Part shown: piece after piece, positions 18,311 through 29,023 of the stretch | How the letters are laid out: every line of letters starts with the position of its first letter | How positions within the stretch are numbered: position 1 is the stretch's first letter | Source: Echinicola jeungdonensis | Lineage (GTDB): Bacteria > Bacteroidota > Bacteroidia > Cytophagales > Cyclobacteriaceae | Assembly (NCBI RefSeq): GCF_030409905.1 | Contig: NZ_JAUFQT010000001.1 | Coordinates: 1,014,001 to 1,078,000 of the forward strand | Direction: 5' to 3' | DNA: 64,000 nucleotides | The notes under the pieces: generated by a model | Told to the model about the DNA's origin: nothing | The model's database searches: none | Seen by the model: the letters and a program-made list of their open reading frames with translations, nothing else | Made by a program: the position numbers and the translations under genes

Positions 18311-19189
18311 ATGATTGAATTACCTGTAATTTCCGAAGAAGCTGCCAAAAAGAAAAAGCCCGATTGGCTAAGGGTGAAATTGCCAGTAGGAAAAGAATAC
18401 GCCAAAGTAAGGAAATTAGTAGACGAACATAAACTGCATACCATCTGTGAAAGTGGAAACTGCCCTAATATGGGTGAGTGCTGGGGAGCCGGCACTGCTA
18501 CTTTTATGATCCTTGGGAATGTTTGTACCCGTTCCTGCTCCTTTTGTGCGGTAGCTACTGGAAGGCCACCTGAATATGATGAGGAAGAGCCAAAAAGAGT
18601 AGCAGAAGCCATTAAATTAATGGGGGTAAAACATGCTGTTATTACTTCTGTCAACCGAGATGAGTTAAAAGACAGGGGAGCGGAAATTTGGTACCAGACC
18701 GTCGTGGAAACTAAAAAGCTTTCACCTGAAACTACGATTGAAACCTTGATCCCGGACGTAAAATCAAGTTGGGATGCTCTTTACCGTATGATCAGTGCAG
18801 GCCAGGAAGTTGTTTCCCACAACATGGAGACTGTGGAAAGGCTTTACAGAAGAGTAAGGCCACAAGCCAAATATTACCGTTCATTAGAGCAAATTAAATT
18901 GACTAAGGAATACGGGAAAAGGACCAAAACTGGGATCATGCTTGGTTTGGGAGAAACCAAAGATGAGGTATATAAAGCAATGGATGACCTTGCCGAACAT
19001 GGATGTGATATTTTAACTCTTGGCCAATACCTCCAACCAACAAAAATGCATATCGAGGTTGCGGAATTTATCCATCCAGACCTTTTTGACCATTACAGAG
19101 AGGAAGGTTTGAAAAGAGGACTTAAATATGTGGAATCAGGGCCATTGGTAAGATCCTCTTATCACGCAGAAAGACATGTAAATGTTTAA
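18311..19189 (+). CDS. lipA: Lipoyl synthase
   Basis: This 292-residue radical SAM enzyme inserts two sulfurs into octanoylated lipoyl domains. The auxiliary [4Fe-4S] cluster is bound by the Cys of [12 protein letters not shown]. The radical SAM cluster is bound by CTRSCSFC. The C-terminal VRSSYHAE supplies the Ser ligand of the auxiliary cluster (RSSY motif). All key residues are present and the length is normal. It is convergent with the ATP synthase genes across a shared terminator. Confidence 0.97.
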   Translation: MIELPVISEEAAKKKKPDWLRVKLPVGKEYAKVRKLVDEHKLHTICESGNCPNMGECWGAGTATFMILGNVCTRSCSFCAVATGRPPEYDEEEPKRVAEAIKLMGVKHAVITSVNRDELKDRGAEIWYQTVVETKKLSPETTIETLIPDVKSSWDALYRMISAGQEVVSHNMETVERLYRRVRPQAKYYRSLEQIKLTKEYGKRTKTGIMLGLGETKDEVYKAMDDLAEHGCDILTLGQYLQPTKMHIEVAEFIHPDLFDHYREEGLKRGLKYVESGPLVRSSYHAERHVNV

Positions 19190-19203
19190 AAACAAAAATT
19201 AAT

Positions 19204-19234
19204 AAAAAAACCTCACTGAGAAGTGAGGTTTTTT
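19204..19234. terminator. Bidirectional terminator between lipA and atpG
   Basis: The stem CCTCACT/AGTGAGG (19211-19217, 19222-19228) has a GAGA loop. A7 stands before it and seven or more T after it on the plus strand. It can end both lipA and the ATP synthase transcript. Confidence 0.88.
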
Positions 19235-19258
19235 TATTACCTATTATTAGTATTAGCA

Positions 19259-20137
19259 TCAATTGCTACTTTCCAAAGCTTCCGCTCCAGCTACAATTTC
19301 AAGAATTTCATTTGTAATAGCTGCTTGACGGGTTCTATTGTACATTAATCTCAAATCCTTCAGCAATTCACCGGCATTATCTGTTGCTTTGTCCATGGCC
19401 GTCATTCTGGCCCCATGCTCAGAAGCATTGCTTTCCAAGATTGCTTTGTAAAACTGAATTTTAAGGGATTTAGGGACCAATTCCTTTACAATATATTCCC
19501 TGGAAGGTTCCATGATATAGTCTATATTAGTCGCATTGGTATCCTTTTCTTCAGCTGCACCTTCCATTGGAAGAAATTGCTCGTTTCTCACAATTTGAGT
19601 AGCAACATTTTTGAATTCATTGTAAACCAATATCACCTTATCAAATTTCCCATTGGTAAAACCATTCATGGCAAACTCTGCTGCTGCCCGGGCTCTGTCA
19701 AAAGAAACATCTGAGAATATATCATAAAATTCTGTAACACTGGGGAAATCTTTCTTTCTGAAAACATCATAGGCCTTTTTTCCCAATGGCATTACCGTAA
19801 TATGCTGATCTGTATATTCAGTATTGATGGATGCCATGGTTGCTTTGATGATATTAGAATTAAAAGCACCACAAAGCCCTTTATCAGAAGTGATAGGAAC
19901 TATCAGGACATTATTGATTTCCCTTTTATCGGCATAAATCAGATCTTCGCTTCCTTCATTTTCAGAGGAAACGTTGTTCAGAATGGCAGTTAATTTCTGA
20001 GAATAAGGCCGCATTTGGATAATCTTGTCCTGTGCTCTTCTTAGTTTGGCAGCAGCCACCATTTTCATTGCTTTGGTAATTTGCTGCGTGGAAACTACAG
20101 AGTTAATCCTTTCTTTTACTTCCTTTAAATTAGCCAT
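19259..20137 (-). CDS. atpG: ATP synthase gamma subunit
   Basis: This 292-residue protein is the central rotor shaft of F1. The N-terminal helix with KEVKERINSVVSTQQITKAMKMVAAAKLRRAQ and the C-terminal NRTRQAAITNEILEIVAGAEAL are characteristic (both helices form the coiled coil). It is the last gene of the ATP synthase cluster here; no atpD or atpC follows. A terminator lies 25 bases beyond the stop. Confidence 0.97.
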   Translation of the reverse strand: MANLKEVKERINSVVSTQQITKAMKMVAAAKLRRAQDKIIQMRPYSQKLTAILNNVSSENEGSEDLIYADKREINNVLIVPITSDKGLCGAFNSNIIKATMASINTEYTDQHITVMPLGKKAYDVFRKKDFPSVTEFYDIFSDVSFDRARAAAEFAMNGFTNGKFDKVILVYNEFKNVATQIVRNEQFLPMEGAAEEKDTNATNIDYIMEPSREYIVKELVPKSLKIQFYKAILESNASEHGARMTAMDKATDNAGELLKDLRLMYNRTRQAAITNEILEIVAGAEALESSN

Positions 20138-20191
20138 AATTTACTAGTAGAGAATATCGAAATCCTCCCCCTAATGGGGGAGGTAATAGAA

Positions 20192-21769
20192 TTATTTTGC
20201 GTACTTAGGGGACAATTCTTTGGCTGCTTTTTCCAAAAGATCACCGGCGGTTGCCAAATCACTTTTAAGAATAGCTTTCAATGCCTCAGGATACTGAGCT
20301 TTCAGCAAGGTATAAAATTCCTTTTCAAAATCCCTTGCTTTTTCTACAGGCACCTGGTCCATCAAACCTTTGGTAGAAGCATAGATAATGGCGGTTTGAT
20401 ATTCTACAGGAACTGGAGAATATTGATTTTGTTTCAAAATCTCTTGGTTTCTTCTACCCCTTTCGATGGTTCTCTTAGTAGTGGCATCAAGATCAGATCC
20501 AAACTTGGAAAAAGCTTCCAATTCACGGAACTGGGCTTGATCCAATTTCAAGGTACCTGCTACCTTTTTCATAGATTTAATTTGTGCATTACCCCCTACT
20601 CTGGACACGGATATACCTACGTTAATTGCAGGGCGGATACCAGAGTTAAACAGGTTGGTTTCAAGGAATATCTGACCATCTGTAATGGAGATCACATTGG
20701 TTGGGATATAAGCAGAAACGTCACCTGCCTGAGTTTCAATGATTGGAAGGGCAGTTAAAGATCCTCCTCCTTTTGCCAAAGGCTTAATTGACTCAGGAAG
20801 GTCATTCATTTCTTTGGCAATTTTATCAGAAGAGATGATTTTGGCGGCTCTCTCCAACAATCTTGAGTGCAAATAAAATACATCACCAGGATATGCTTCA
20901 CGTCCCGGAGGTCTTCTCAAAAGCAATGAAACCTCACGATAAGCAACTGCTTGCTTTGAAAGGTCATCGTAAACTACCAAGGCAGGTTTACCAGTATCCC
21001 GGAAAAATTCCCCGATCGCAGCTCCGGTAAAAGGAGCAAAGAACTGCATTGGAGATGGGTCTGCAGCAGAAGCACATACCACAACCGTATAAGGAAGTGC
21101 ACCACCTTTTTCAAGGGCAGCAACCACACCAGCTACCGTAGAAGCTTTCTGACCAACTGCAACATATATACAGAAAACAGGTTCTCCTTTATCGTAAAAT
21201 TCTTTCTGGTTCAAGATGGTATCGATGGCCACAGCAGTTTTACCTGTTTGACGGTCACCAATGATCAACTCCCGCTGACCTCTACCAATTGGAATCATGG
21301 AGTCGATAGACTTGATACCGGTCTGAAGTGGCTCATTTACAGGTTGCCTATAAATTACACCTGGAGCTTTACGTTCCAGTGGCATATCATATAGTTCACC
21401 TTTTAGAGGACCTTTTCCATCAATTGGATTTCCCAAAGTATCCACTACACGTCCCAACATGCCTTCACCCACTTTGATGGAGGCAATTTTTTTGGTCCTC
21501 TTTACAGTATCGCCTTCTTTAACTTCTTTAGAATCCCCAAACAATACAGCACCCACATTGTCCTCTTCGAGGTTAAGTACCATTGCTTTGAGGCCATTTT
21601 CAAACTCCAGCAATTCACCGGATTGGGCTTTAGACAAGCCATAAATACGAGCTACACCATCCCCTACTTGTAGAACTGTACCTACTTCTTCCAGTTCCGC
21701 TTCCGTTCTCACTCCTGAGAGTTGTTCCCTCAGGATTGCTGAAACTTCATCAGGTCTTACTTCTGCCAT
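20192..21769 (-). CDS. atpA: ATP synthase alpha subunit
   Basis: This is the 525-residue non-catalytic nucleotide-binding subunit of F1. It has the P-loop GDRQTGKT, and the segments [22 protein letters not shown] and [13 protein letters not shown] are family hallmarks. It lies between atpH and atpG. Confidence 0.98.
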   Translation of the reverse strand: MAEVRPDEVSAILREQLSGVRTEAELEEVGTVLQVGDGVARIYGLSKAQSGELLEFENGLKAMVLNLEEDNVGAVLFGDSKEVKEGDTVKRTKKIASIKVGEGMLGRVVDTLGNPIDGKGPLKGELYDMPLERKAPGVIYRQPVNEPLQTGIKSIDSMIPIGRGQRELIIGDRQTGKTAVAIDTILNQKEFYDKGEPVFCIYVAVGQKASTVAGVVAALEKGGALPYTVVVCASAADPSPMQFFAPFTGAAIGEFFRDTGKPALVVYDDLSKQAVAYREVSLLLRRPPGREAYPGDVFYLHSRLLERAAKIISSDKIAKEMNDLPESIKPLAKGGGSLTALPIIETQAGDVSAYIPTNVISITDGQIFLETNLFNSGIRPAINVGISVSRVGGNAQIKSMKKVAGTLKLDQAQFRELEAFSKFGSDLDATTKRTIERGRRNQEILKQNQYSPVPVEYQTAIIYASTKGLMDQVPVEKARDFEKEFYTLLKAQYPEALKAILKSDLATAGDLLEKAAKELSPKYAK

Positions 21770-21803
21770 TCTTGAATATAGTTATATAGTTATTGCTATA
21801 AAT

Positions 21804-22364
21804 TTAAATTTGTTTCTCAAATCCATTTTGAGAAAACTCCAAACGTAGTGTTCTTAATTTACTGCTCAATGATTCATCCAACAACCGATCATTGACCTTC
21901 AGTACAAAACCCCCGATTATATTTTTATCCTTTTTCTCGATCAATTCCACCTTGGATTTTCCGGAAATTTCCTTTACAATATCCGCAAATTTCCCCTTCA
22001 TTTCCGGATCCACCTCAAAGGAGGTAGTCAATTCAGCAATCTGTATACCCTTATATAGATTATACTGATCATGGAATTCCTTGGCAATTGCAGGTAGTAT
22101 ATCCTCCCTGCTTTTGCGGGAAATAATATCAAAAAAAGACAATGTAAGATCTGAAGAGGCTTTGGAAAAAATGGAATTCAGAACCTTTCCTTTAGTTTCT
22201 GATTTGATAATCGGATTTTTCAATAGGAGTGCAAAATCTCTATTAGACTTCACCACATCCAGAAACTGCTGCATGTCTTGGTGAACATCTTCCAATATTC
22301 CCTTTTCCAATGCTAACTCCAGCAATGATTTTGCATACCGGGAAGCAACTCTAGTAACAGACAT
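21804..22364 (-). CDS. atpH: ATP synthase delta subunit
   Basis: This 186-residue protein is the F1 delta subunit (OSCP homologue) that holds the peripheral stalk to the top of F1. The N-terminal helical domain begins VASRYAKSLLELALEKG. The C-terminal part includes KKDKNIIGGFVLKVNDRLLDESL, the usual family signature. It lies 9 bases after atpF. Confidence 0.95.
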   Translation of the reverse strand: MSVTRVASRYAKSLLELALEKGILEDVHQDMQQFLDVVKSNRDFALLLKNPIIKSETKGKVLNSIFSKASSDLTLSFFDIISRKSREDILPAIAKEFHDQYNLYKGIQIAELTTSFEVDPEMKGKFADIVKEISGKSKVELIEKKDKNIIGGFVLKVNDRLLDESLSSKLRTLRLEFSQNGFEKQI

Positions 22365-22373
22365 GGCGTTTGA

Positions 22374-22868
22374 TTAATTTAACTTAAGGTCATTTACAAA
22401 TTCTTCCACAAGCTCTTTTTGAGACTCTTCAGTTTTCAGTTGCTTGCGCAACAATTTTTCCGTCACATCTAGAGCAAGGGTTGCCACTTGGTTTTTCACC
22501 TCAGAAAGGGCTGCTTTTTTCTCTGTTTCAATTACCGCTTTGGCATCTTCGATCATCTTCGCACCTGCCTTAGAGGCTTCCTCTTTGGCTTCTTCGATCA
22601 TTTTTGCGGAAGTTTCATTAGCAGACTTCAAGATTTGATCTCTTTCAGTCCGGGCTTTCTGAAGGAGTTTTTCATTTTCTGCCTTCAGGTGGGCCATTTC
22701 ATTTCGGGCATTTTCTGCTGCCTTTAAGGCATCCTCAATCGCCCCTTCTCTTTCTTCCAATGCAGAAAGAATCGGTTTCCAGGCAAATTTTCCCAGGATA
22801 ATCAAGAGTATCCCGAAACCTATTATTTGCCAAATAATTAATCCAGAACCAGGAATGATAAGATCCAT
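22374..22868 (-). CDS. atpF: ATP synthase b subunit
   Basis: This 164-residue peripheral-stalk subunit has one N-terminal membrane helix (IIWQIIGFGILLIILGKFAW) followed by a long Ala/Glu/Lys-rich helix that should dimerise. Only one b-type gene is present, so the stalk is probably a homodimer. Confidence 0.95.
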   Translation of the reverse strand: MDLIIPGSGLIIWQIIGFGILLIILGKFAWKPILSALEEREGAIEDALKAAENARNEMAHLKAENEKLLQKARTERDQILKSANETSAKMIEEAKEEASKAGAKMIEDAKAVIETEKKAALSEVKNQVATLALDVTEKLLRKQLKTEESQKELVEEFVNDLKLN

Positions 22869-22947
22869 CTATATATTTAGTTTATGGTTTTGTCCAAATG
22901 AAAGTATGGGGACAAGCCTAACGCCTGTCCCCAATTCTTTTTACTTC

Positions 22948-23217
<270 letters not shown>

Positions 23218-23239
23218 TTATAAATTGAACAAAGAAATT

Positions 23240-24262
23240 TTAATGATCATGCTCCGCTACGGCTTGCCCGATATACATTGCGGAGAACAAGGTAAATACA
23301 TAAGCCTGAATAACGGCTACCAATAATTCTATCAAGTTGATAAACACTACCATCATGGTACTGGCTACTCCTACTGCATAGGATTCAAACACAAAGATCA
23401 ATCCGATAAAACTCAAAATAACAATGTGGCCGGCCGTCATGGCAACAAACAATCGGACCATCAAGGCAAATGGCTTAGTAAATAATCCAATGAATTCTAC
23501 GGGTACTATTACCACCAAGAGTGGAAGCGGAACGCCAGGAGTGGCAAACACGTGTTTCCAATATTCTTTATTTCCATTAAGATTCGTTGCAAAAAAAGTA
23601 AACACTGCCAAGGTCATTGTCACTGCAATATTTCCAGTAAGATTGGCAGCACCCGGGATAAGCCCCATCAAGTTTCCTATCCAAATAAAGAAAAATATAG
23701 TTAAAAGATAAGGGGTGAATTTCTTATACTTATGACCAATATTGGGTTTGGCTACCTCATCCCTGATAAAAATAACAATCGGCTCAATAAAGGAGGCAAC
23801 GCCTTTTGGAGGAGCACTGGGATGTTTTTTATACCTTTTAGCAGCTGATAGCAATAGGAATAACACCACCACCAAAACAAGTATCAGCATAGCCACGTTT
23901 TTGGTGATGGAAAGATCAACTATACTCCTTGAGTCATCTACAGCATGTAGGTGATCATGACTATCTATGTAGTAACCTTTATGTTCTTTCCCAAATTTGT
24001 GTGTTTCGGGGTCAACAAAGTTCGAGGAAGAATAAATTTCCACCCCCCTATCTGAAGAATAAATGATAACAGGTAGAGGGAGTGTCACATGGGTATGACC
24101 AAAAGTAGCAAAATGCCATTCATGCGAATCCTTTACGTGGTGCATGATGAAACTTGTCTTACTTTCTTCACCTTCTTCGGAGGAGGCAAAAGTCGCAGTA
24201 GAAAAAGCCAGTATGAACACTGACAACAAGGCGCTTATGCACAGAAACTTACGAAACATCAA
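23240..24262 (-). CDS. atpB: ATP synthase a subunit with signal peptide and His-rich extension
   Basis: This 340-residue protein is the stator channel of Fo. The essential Arg is in FALMVRLFVAMTAGH and the C-terminal helices are normal. Unlike E. coli AtpB, it begins with a signal peptide (about 27 residues) and an extracytoplasmic segment of roughly 90 residues with many His (for example HHVKDSHEWH and DSHDHLH) before the first channel helix. Similar extensions occur in other Bacteroidota, as far as I know. The role of the His-rich segment is not known. Confidence 0.95.
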   Translation of the reverse strand: MMFRKFLCISALLSVFILAFSTATFASSEEGEESKTSFIMHHVKDSHEWHFATFGHTHVTLPLPVIIYSSDRGVEIYSSSNFVDPETHKFGKEHKGYYIDSHDHLHAVDDSRSIVDLSITKNVAMLILVLVVVLFLLLSAAKRYKKHPSAPPKGVASFIEPIVIFIRDEVAKPNIGHKYKKFTPYLLTIFFFIWIGNLMGLIPGAANLTGNIAVTMTLAVFTFFATNLNGNKEYWKHVFATPGVPLPLLVVIVPVEFIGLFTKPFALMVRLFVAMTAGHIVILSFIGLIFVFESYAVGVASTMMVVFINLIELLVAVIQAYVFTLFSAMYIGQAVAEHDH

Positions 24263-24278
24263 CTATTTTGTTATAGAC

Positions 24279-24665
24279 CTACTTAGAATGAGCGCGCAAG
24301 TTAGCTATTAACCCGTATATATCAAACAACAAATACAATAAATAGATGACAAAAAAATTAACCACAAACAAAACAATGTCATCCACCCCGCGCCAAATAA
24401 AAACTGTTATAAACAGCAAACTTGCAAAGAACCGGAAAACTGTTGCTCCCAATATGGCATTGACAGAATTTTCTTTGTTTGATTTTATTAATTTTTGGGT
24501 GATTAATCCGCTCAGTAAAACCAAGCCAAAATAGAATCCAATGATTTGCCAGATTTTGTCATGGACCCACTGTGGCTGTATAATTTGCTGAATAAAAAGG
24601 GCCAATCCGATTACAAAAACCGAATAGACCACAAGTTGACCTGTCTGAGATTGAAATATTTTCAT
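24279..24665 (-). CDS. AtpI-like small membrane protein of the ATP synthase operon
   Basis: This 128-residue protein has four membrane helices and lies between atpZ and atpB, 16 bases before atpB. That is the place of AtpI-like accessory proteins, which help assemble the c-ring or take up Mg2+. Sequence similarity to E. coli AtpI is not obvious by eye, so the assignment rests on topology and position. Confidence 0.6.
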   Translation of the reverse strand: MKIFQSQTGQLVVYSVFVIGLALFIQQIIQPQWVHDKIWQIIGFYFGLVLLSGLITQKLIKSNKENSVNAILGATVFRFFASLLFITVFIWRGVDDIVLFVVNFFVIYLLYLLFDIYGLIANLRAHSK

Positions 24666-24719
24666 TTATTACCCTTATTTGGGCACAAAATTAAGGGTTT
24701 TATTTCGTCTTTCCACGAT

Positions 24720-24962
24720 TCAATGATTATTCAAAGATTTGAAAATCTGATAAAAAGCAAGTATAATAGACAAAAAACAAAAAAGCAGGATCCAAACAGG
24801 AAACTTGATTTGGCTTTTTTCTTGAATTTTCCACCCCAACCAGGTTCCCAATCCAATCACGGCAAACATTTGAAATGCAAGCCCGATATATTTTAAATAT
24901 TCGGGATAATTATCCTGTGAGGATTTCTTTTCCTTGGGAGGCTCCTGATTTTTCCTTTTCAT
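24720..24962 (-). CDS. atpZ: AtpZ/AtpI family protein
   Basis: This 80-residue protein has a basic N-terminus and two membrane helices, with YIGLAFQMFAVIGLGTWLGW as the family segment (PF09527, ATP synthase gene 1). A longer frame exists but it lies within the bactofilin gene; the ATG at 24962 gives the usual family length. It overlaps the bactofilin 3' end by 53 bases. AtpZ works with AtpI in ion uptake and Fo assembly in other bacteria. Confidence 0.75.
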   Translation of the reverse strand: MKRKNQEPPKEKKSSQDNYPEYLKYIGLAFQMFAVIGLGTWLGWKIQEKSQIKFPVWILLFCFLSIILAFYQIFKSLNNH

Positions 24963-25383
24963 TGTTTTGACCTTTACCTTTTTCTGGTTTTTTTGTATCC
25001 TCTGGGTTGTCAGATTGATTTTTATTTTCGGCCATTTTACATTCTCCATTAAATACAGCCCCATTTTCAATAACTAACCGTTTGGAATAAATGTTACCTT
25101 CAATTACGGCGGTTTTTTTCAAAAATAGAATTTCAGTGCAACGTACTTCTCCAACAATTTTTCCAGCAATCTCAGCCTCCTTGGAATCAATATTTCCTTT
25201 CAAAAAAGCAGAGTCTCCTATTACAATTTTTGTTTTGGAACTTAAAGTTCCTTCTACCGTGCCTTCAATCCGGATATTGCCATAGGTTATGATATCTCCT
25301 TTGATGGTGGTTTCTTTTGCAATGACATTACTGGAGTTTACCATCTCCACTGCTGCTTTTTTTTCTTCGGTTTTATTAAACAT
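24910..25383 (-). CDS. Bactofilin
   Basis: This 157-residue polymer-forming cytoskeletal protein has a central beta-helix domain (about residues 20-115) with the repeats typical of DUF583, such as GDIITYGNIRIEGTVEG. A charged, disordered C-terminal tail of about 40 residues follows. Bactofilins scaffold cell wall enzymes. The M23 peptidase gene ends 2 bases upstream, so the pair is probably a functional unit. Its 3' end overlaps atpZ. Confidence 0.9.
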   Translation of the reverse strand: MFNKTEEKKAAVEMVNSSNVIAKETTIKGDIITYGNIRIEGTVEGTLSSKTKIVIGDSAFLKGNIDSKEAEIAGKIVGEVRCTEILFLKKTAVIEGNIYSKRLVIENGAVFNGECKMAENKNQSDNPEDTKKPEKGKGQNNEKEKSGASQGKEILTG

Positions 25384-25385
25384 GG

Positions 25386-26267
25386 TTAATCAAATGTTAT
25401 AAATTCTTGCGGGTTTAATGGGTTTCCTTTATACCATAATTCAAAGTGTAAATGTTGCCCAGTGGTTTGCTCTCCGGTATTGCCTATTACGGAAATTACT
25501 TCTCCACCACTTACTGGTTCTCCCTCGGATTTCAATAATACAGAATTATGTTTGTAAACTGAAATCAATTCATTGGAATGCTGGATTCCGATAACATAGC
25601 CTGTTTCCAAAGTCCAATGGGAAATAATCACCGTTCCATCTGCCACTGATTTGACTGGTTCGTTTTCCTCCGATACAATATCCAAGCCAAAATGGTTTTC
25701 ACTGGGCTTAAAACCTCCGGTCACCACCCCTTTTATTGGTGGGAAAAAATAATTGTCTGTAAAAGAACTTACAGAAATCCTCTCAAAACTTCGTTCATCC
25801 GGTGCCATCGATTCAAACTCTTCAACAATCTTTTGAGTAGCCTCTCCTGCTACAAATAAATCTGGTTTTAGATTTTTTTTCTCCAAAGAATCCATTCTCC
25901 TTGGCACAGGTACCCCAGCTGAGGAGGTATCCCCCAAGGCTTCCCCGGAAATAATCCTTTGAATATTATCTACGTACCTATCCTTAGCTTCCACTTCCAA
26001 CATCAATGAATCTATGGTTTCAGACAAAGCATAAATCTTCTTGGTATTTTCTGATTCTTGAAATGTGGGGTCAAACCAACTGGCCAATAAAGACTTTGAT
26101 AAGACAAGGGAAATAGCAAAACAAACCATAAAAAACAGAATCATTATCAAGCCCACTTTTAGCTTGGTTATGCTTAGGGATGATATGACCGAAAAGTCTT
26201 CCTCCCTTCGAATGACAAAGAGGTATTTCTTTTCTGCCCAACTCTTTATTTTCTCCTGAAGATTCAA
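25386..26267 (-). CDS. M23 family metallopeptidase
   Basis: This 293-residue protein has a short cytoplasmic N-terminus, one membrane helix (about 36-60), a coiled coil and a C-terminal LytM-type domain. Zinc and catalytic residues are visible: HFGLD, VYKH and HLHFEL. The enzyme should cut peptidoglycan cross-bridges in the periplasm. It is the first gene before bactofilin, and bactofilin/M23 pairs control cell shape in other bacteria. Confidence 0.92.
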   Translation of the reverse strand: MNLQEKIKSWAEKKYLFVIRREEDFSVISSLSITKLKVGLIMILFFMVCFAISLVLSKSLLASWFDPTFQESENTKKIYALSETIDSLMLEVEAKDRYVDNIQRIISGEALGDTSSAGVPVPRRMDSLEKKNLKPDLFVAGEATQKIVEEFESMAPDERSFERISVSSFTDNYFFPPIKGVVTGGFKPSENHFGLDIVSEENEPVKSVADGTVIISHWTLETGYVIGIQHSNELISVYKHNSVLLKSEGEPVSGGEVISVIGNTGEQTTGQHLHFELWYKGNPLNPQEFITFD

Positions 26268-26297
26268 TTGACTATTTTTTCTAATCTAAATAAGATA

Positions 26298-26305
26298 CAA
26301 AAATA
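26298..26305 (-). promoter_or_regulatory. Putative -7 box for the M23-bactofilin-atp transcript
   Basis: The minus strand reads TATTTTTG, a match to TAnnTTTG, 30 bases upstream of the peptidase start. No clear -33 box was found. All downstream genes to atpG lie on the same strand with gaps under 80 bases. Confidence 0.4.
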
Positions 26306-26376
26306 TAATAATAAACGATAGCGTTTACATATTTGATTATAATACCCTAATTTGGCATTTTATAACCTGGAAACAC

Positions 26377-29022
26377 GTGTTTATCAAAAAGAACATATTT
26401 ATTTTCCTGATATTATGTGGATTGGCATGGGCATGCTCCTCTCAAAAGGATACCTTTACCAATCGCCTTTACCACAATATTACTGCCAAGTTTAATGCTT
26501 ATTTTTTAGCTAAGAAAAAAATTGATGAGGTAAAATCTAACATCAAAAAAGCTTATCAGGAAGATTACTCCCAGGTCTTGCCTGTCTTTTATCCCATTGA
26601 CAGTGCTGTAATCGACAGCAATGAAGAACTCCTGGAAGAAGCAAGGGAAATGGCCTCAAAAGCAATTGATTGGCATAGGATCAGTAAATGGGTGGATGAC
26701 AGTTATTTTCTGATCGGAAAGATTGATTACTTACAAGCCAAAACAGATGATGCCATCAACACCTTTAAGTACCTAAATGTTAATAGCAAGGAGGATGAAG
26801 TAAGGCACCAGGCACTGATCCAACTGCTTCGGATTTTTATTGACCAGCGGAAATATGATGATGCCAATTATGTGATTGACTTTTTGACCAAAGAATCGGA
26901 AATCAACAGAGAAAATAAAAAGGAGCTTTACAAGACCTTGGCTTATTATTATGAGGTTCGTGGAGAAAGGGATGGTTTGATCACTGCCTTGGAAAAAACT
27001 CTTTCCCATACCAAATCGCAAAAAGAGAAATCCAGAATATATTTTATCCTTGCTCAACTTTACCAAAGGGAAGGATTCGATGCCCAAGCCTATCATTATT
27101 ATCAGGAATCCCTTAAGGGAAATCCACCTTATGAACGGACATTTTTCTCCCAGCTTTTTGCCCAGCAAGTTGCTGAATTGGAAAAGAGCAAAGATTTCAA
27201 GAAAGTCCGTTCCTATTATGATGACCTATACAAAAATCCGAAAAACAGGGACCTGAGAGATGTTGTGCTTTATGAAAAAGCCCTCTTTGAATTAAAACAG
27301 GGTAATAAAAAAGATGGAATCAAATTACTCCATAAAGCCGCCCAAGAAAAAGGAAGTAACACTAAGCAAAAAGGGTATATATACAAAAAACTGGCAGATA
27401 TATATTTTGACCAGGAAAATGATTACAGGGCTTCTAAATATTATTTGGACAGTGCCATCCAATATTTCAAACCAACAGATAAAAACTATAATATTTTATC
27501 AGAAAAAAAGGAGACCCTTGATCAATATGTGGAACATTATGAAACTATTCAAAATAATGATTCTCTGTTAAATTTAAGTCAATTAAGCCCGGAAGAGCAG
27601 GAAAAGATAGCAGAAGATTACCTATCCAGGGAGGAAGCCCGATTGTTAGAAGAAAAAGAAAAGAAATCAAGAACCAAGTCAGGTAATATTTTTGACAATC
27701 TGTTAGCCTTTGGAGACAAGGGAGGCGGCGATTCTTTTTATTTTAATAACCCAACGGCCATTCAACAAGGTGCTGTAGAGTTTACCCAAAATTGGGGAAA
27801 CAGACGGCTAGAAGATAATTGGAGAAGGGAAGCAAGTAATTTTCCAGGGAGAGGAAGATCCAGTGAAATCAACGATTCATCACCCAGCCCTGGGGAAGAG
27901 AGTGAATCTGAACTCACAGCCCCCAGTTTACCTTCCAAAGAGGATTTAATGGCCAACATCCCAAATAGCCCTGAGGCTATCAAAAAATTGAACCAGGAAT
28001 TGGAAATAGCCTATTTTGAATTGGGGAAATTGTTGTTTTTTGAGCTTAAGAAACCACTCTTGGCCAGGGAGAACCTTCAGCAACTGATCCACCTATATCC
28101 AAACACCGAAAGGAAACCTGAAGCCTATTATACTTTGTTTCTAATTAACCAGGAAGTAAATGAAAACCCAAAGAAGTATGTTCGCTTGTTAAACCAGGAA
28201 TTTCCTGACTCACCCTATACAAATTCAGTCAATAACCCCGAAAAAGAAAGCACAAGTAATGAGGCCAACCTTTTAGCGGCAGGTTTTTACAAAAAAGCCT
28301 ATCAGAATTACAAGGAAAAGAACTTTGAAAAAGCCAGGGAAATCATACAAAGTACCTTAAAAAAATATCCACTTACTTCTGTTACTGACAAATTATTGCT
28401 CCTGGAAGTGATGATTATTGGGAAATTGGACAGTAAAGAAAGGTATCAAAAAAAATTGGAACAATATATTCAGGCCGACCATGCCCCTGAACTCACAAAA
28501 ATGGCAAGAAATATGCTAGTAGCAATTTCAGGTGAACGGCTACCTAAAGAAAATATTAAGGCGGACAGTTTATTGGTAAAGGATACTGTCCAGTTGGCCC
28601 AAAAAAATGAAGAAAATCCAGAGTTGCAAAAGTCGGAAGCGGAAACAGCTCCTTATGAACTAAAAAAAGGTCAAACGCATTTATTTGTATTAGCACTGGA
28701 ATCTAGGGGGCCTGATATGAAAAAAAACCTAACCGGAGATTTGGAAAGCTTTCATTCTGCCCATTTCTCCAAATCAAGACTTAGAACGGGGAACTTATCC
28801 TTTAGCAGGGATTATTCCATTATTATCATAAGCCCATTTCCCAATGCCAATAAAGCCATGGAATACAGGGAAACCTTTATTGAGAAGTTTAAAACCGATG
28901 CTTTATCGGAGGAAATAAAAAAGAGTAGTTTTGTGATTTCAATTGAAAATTTCCAACAATTAAATAAAAGAAAAGACATACCTGAATACGATGCTTTCTT
29001 CAAAGCATCATATCTAAAATAA
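26377..29022 (+). CDS. sprE: SprE/PorW-like TPR lipoprotein of the type IX secretion system
   Basis: This 881-residue lipoprotein has a lipobox ending WAC and a CSSQKDTFTNRLYHN start that resembles SprE (F. johnsoniae) and PorW (P. gingivalis). Many TPR-like helix pairs fill residues 100-400 and 530-700. A low-complexity stretch lies between, and a small domain ends the protein. PorW/SprE links the GldKN ring to the translocon in known systems. The start is a GTG at 26377; no better ATG is nearby. It overlaps nothing and is followed after 1 base by a penicillin-binding protein gene. Confidence 0.82.
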   Translation: MFIKKNIFIFLILCGLAWACSSQKDTFTNRLYHNITAKFNAYFLAKKKIDEVKSNIKKAYQEDYSQVLPVFYPIDSAVIDSNEELLEEAREMASKAIDWHRISKWVDDSYFLIGKIDYLQAKTDDAINTFKYLNVNSKEDEVRHQALIQLLRIFIDQRKYDDANYVIDFLTKESEINRENKKELYKTLAYYYEVRGERDGLITALEKTLSHTKSQKEKSRIYFILAQLYQREGFDAQAYHYYQESLKGNPPYERTFFSQLFAQQVAELEKSKDFKKVRSYYDDLYKNPKNRDLRDVVLYEKALFELKQGNKKDGIKLLHKAAQEKGSNTKQKGYIYKKLADIYFDQENDYRASKYYLDSAIQYFKPTDKNYNILSEKKETLDQYVEHYETIQNNDSLLNLSQLSPEEQEKIAEDYLSREEARLLEEKEKKSRTKSGNIFDNLLAFGDKGGGDSFYFNNPTAIQQGAVEFTQNWGNRRLEDNWRREASNFPGRGRSSEINDSSPSPGEESESELTAPSLPSKEDLMANIPNSPEAIKKLNQELEIAYFELGKLLFFELKKPLLARENLQQLIHLYPNTERKPEAYYTLFLINQEVNENPKKYVRLLNQEFPDSPYTNSVNNPEKESTSNEANLLAAGFYKKAYQNYKEKNFEKAREIIQSTLKKYPLTSVTDKLLLLEVMIIGKLDSKERYQKKLEQYIQADHAPELTKMARNMLVAISGERLPKENIKADSLLVKDTVQLAQKNEENPELQKSEAETAPYELKKGQTHLFVLALESRGPDMKKNLTGDLESFHSAHFSKSRLRTGNLSFSRDYSIIIISPFPNANKAMEYRETFIEKFKTDALSEEIKKSSFVISIENFQQLNKRKDIPEYDAFFKASYLK

Positions 29023-29023
29023 T

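Noticed and set aside
24963..25070. A longer start for atpZ
   Set aside because: The added residues are an out-of-frame reading of the bactofilin tail.
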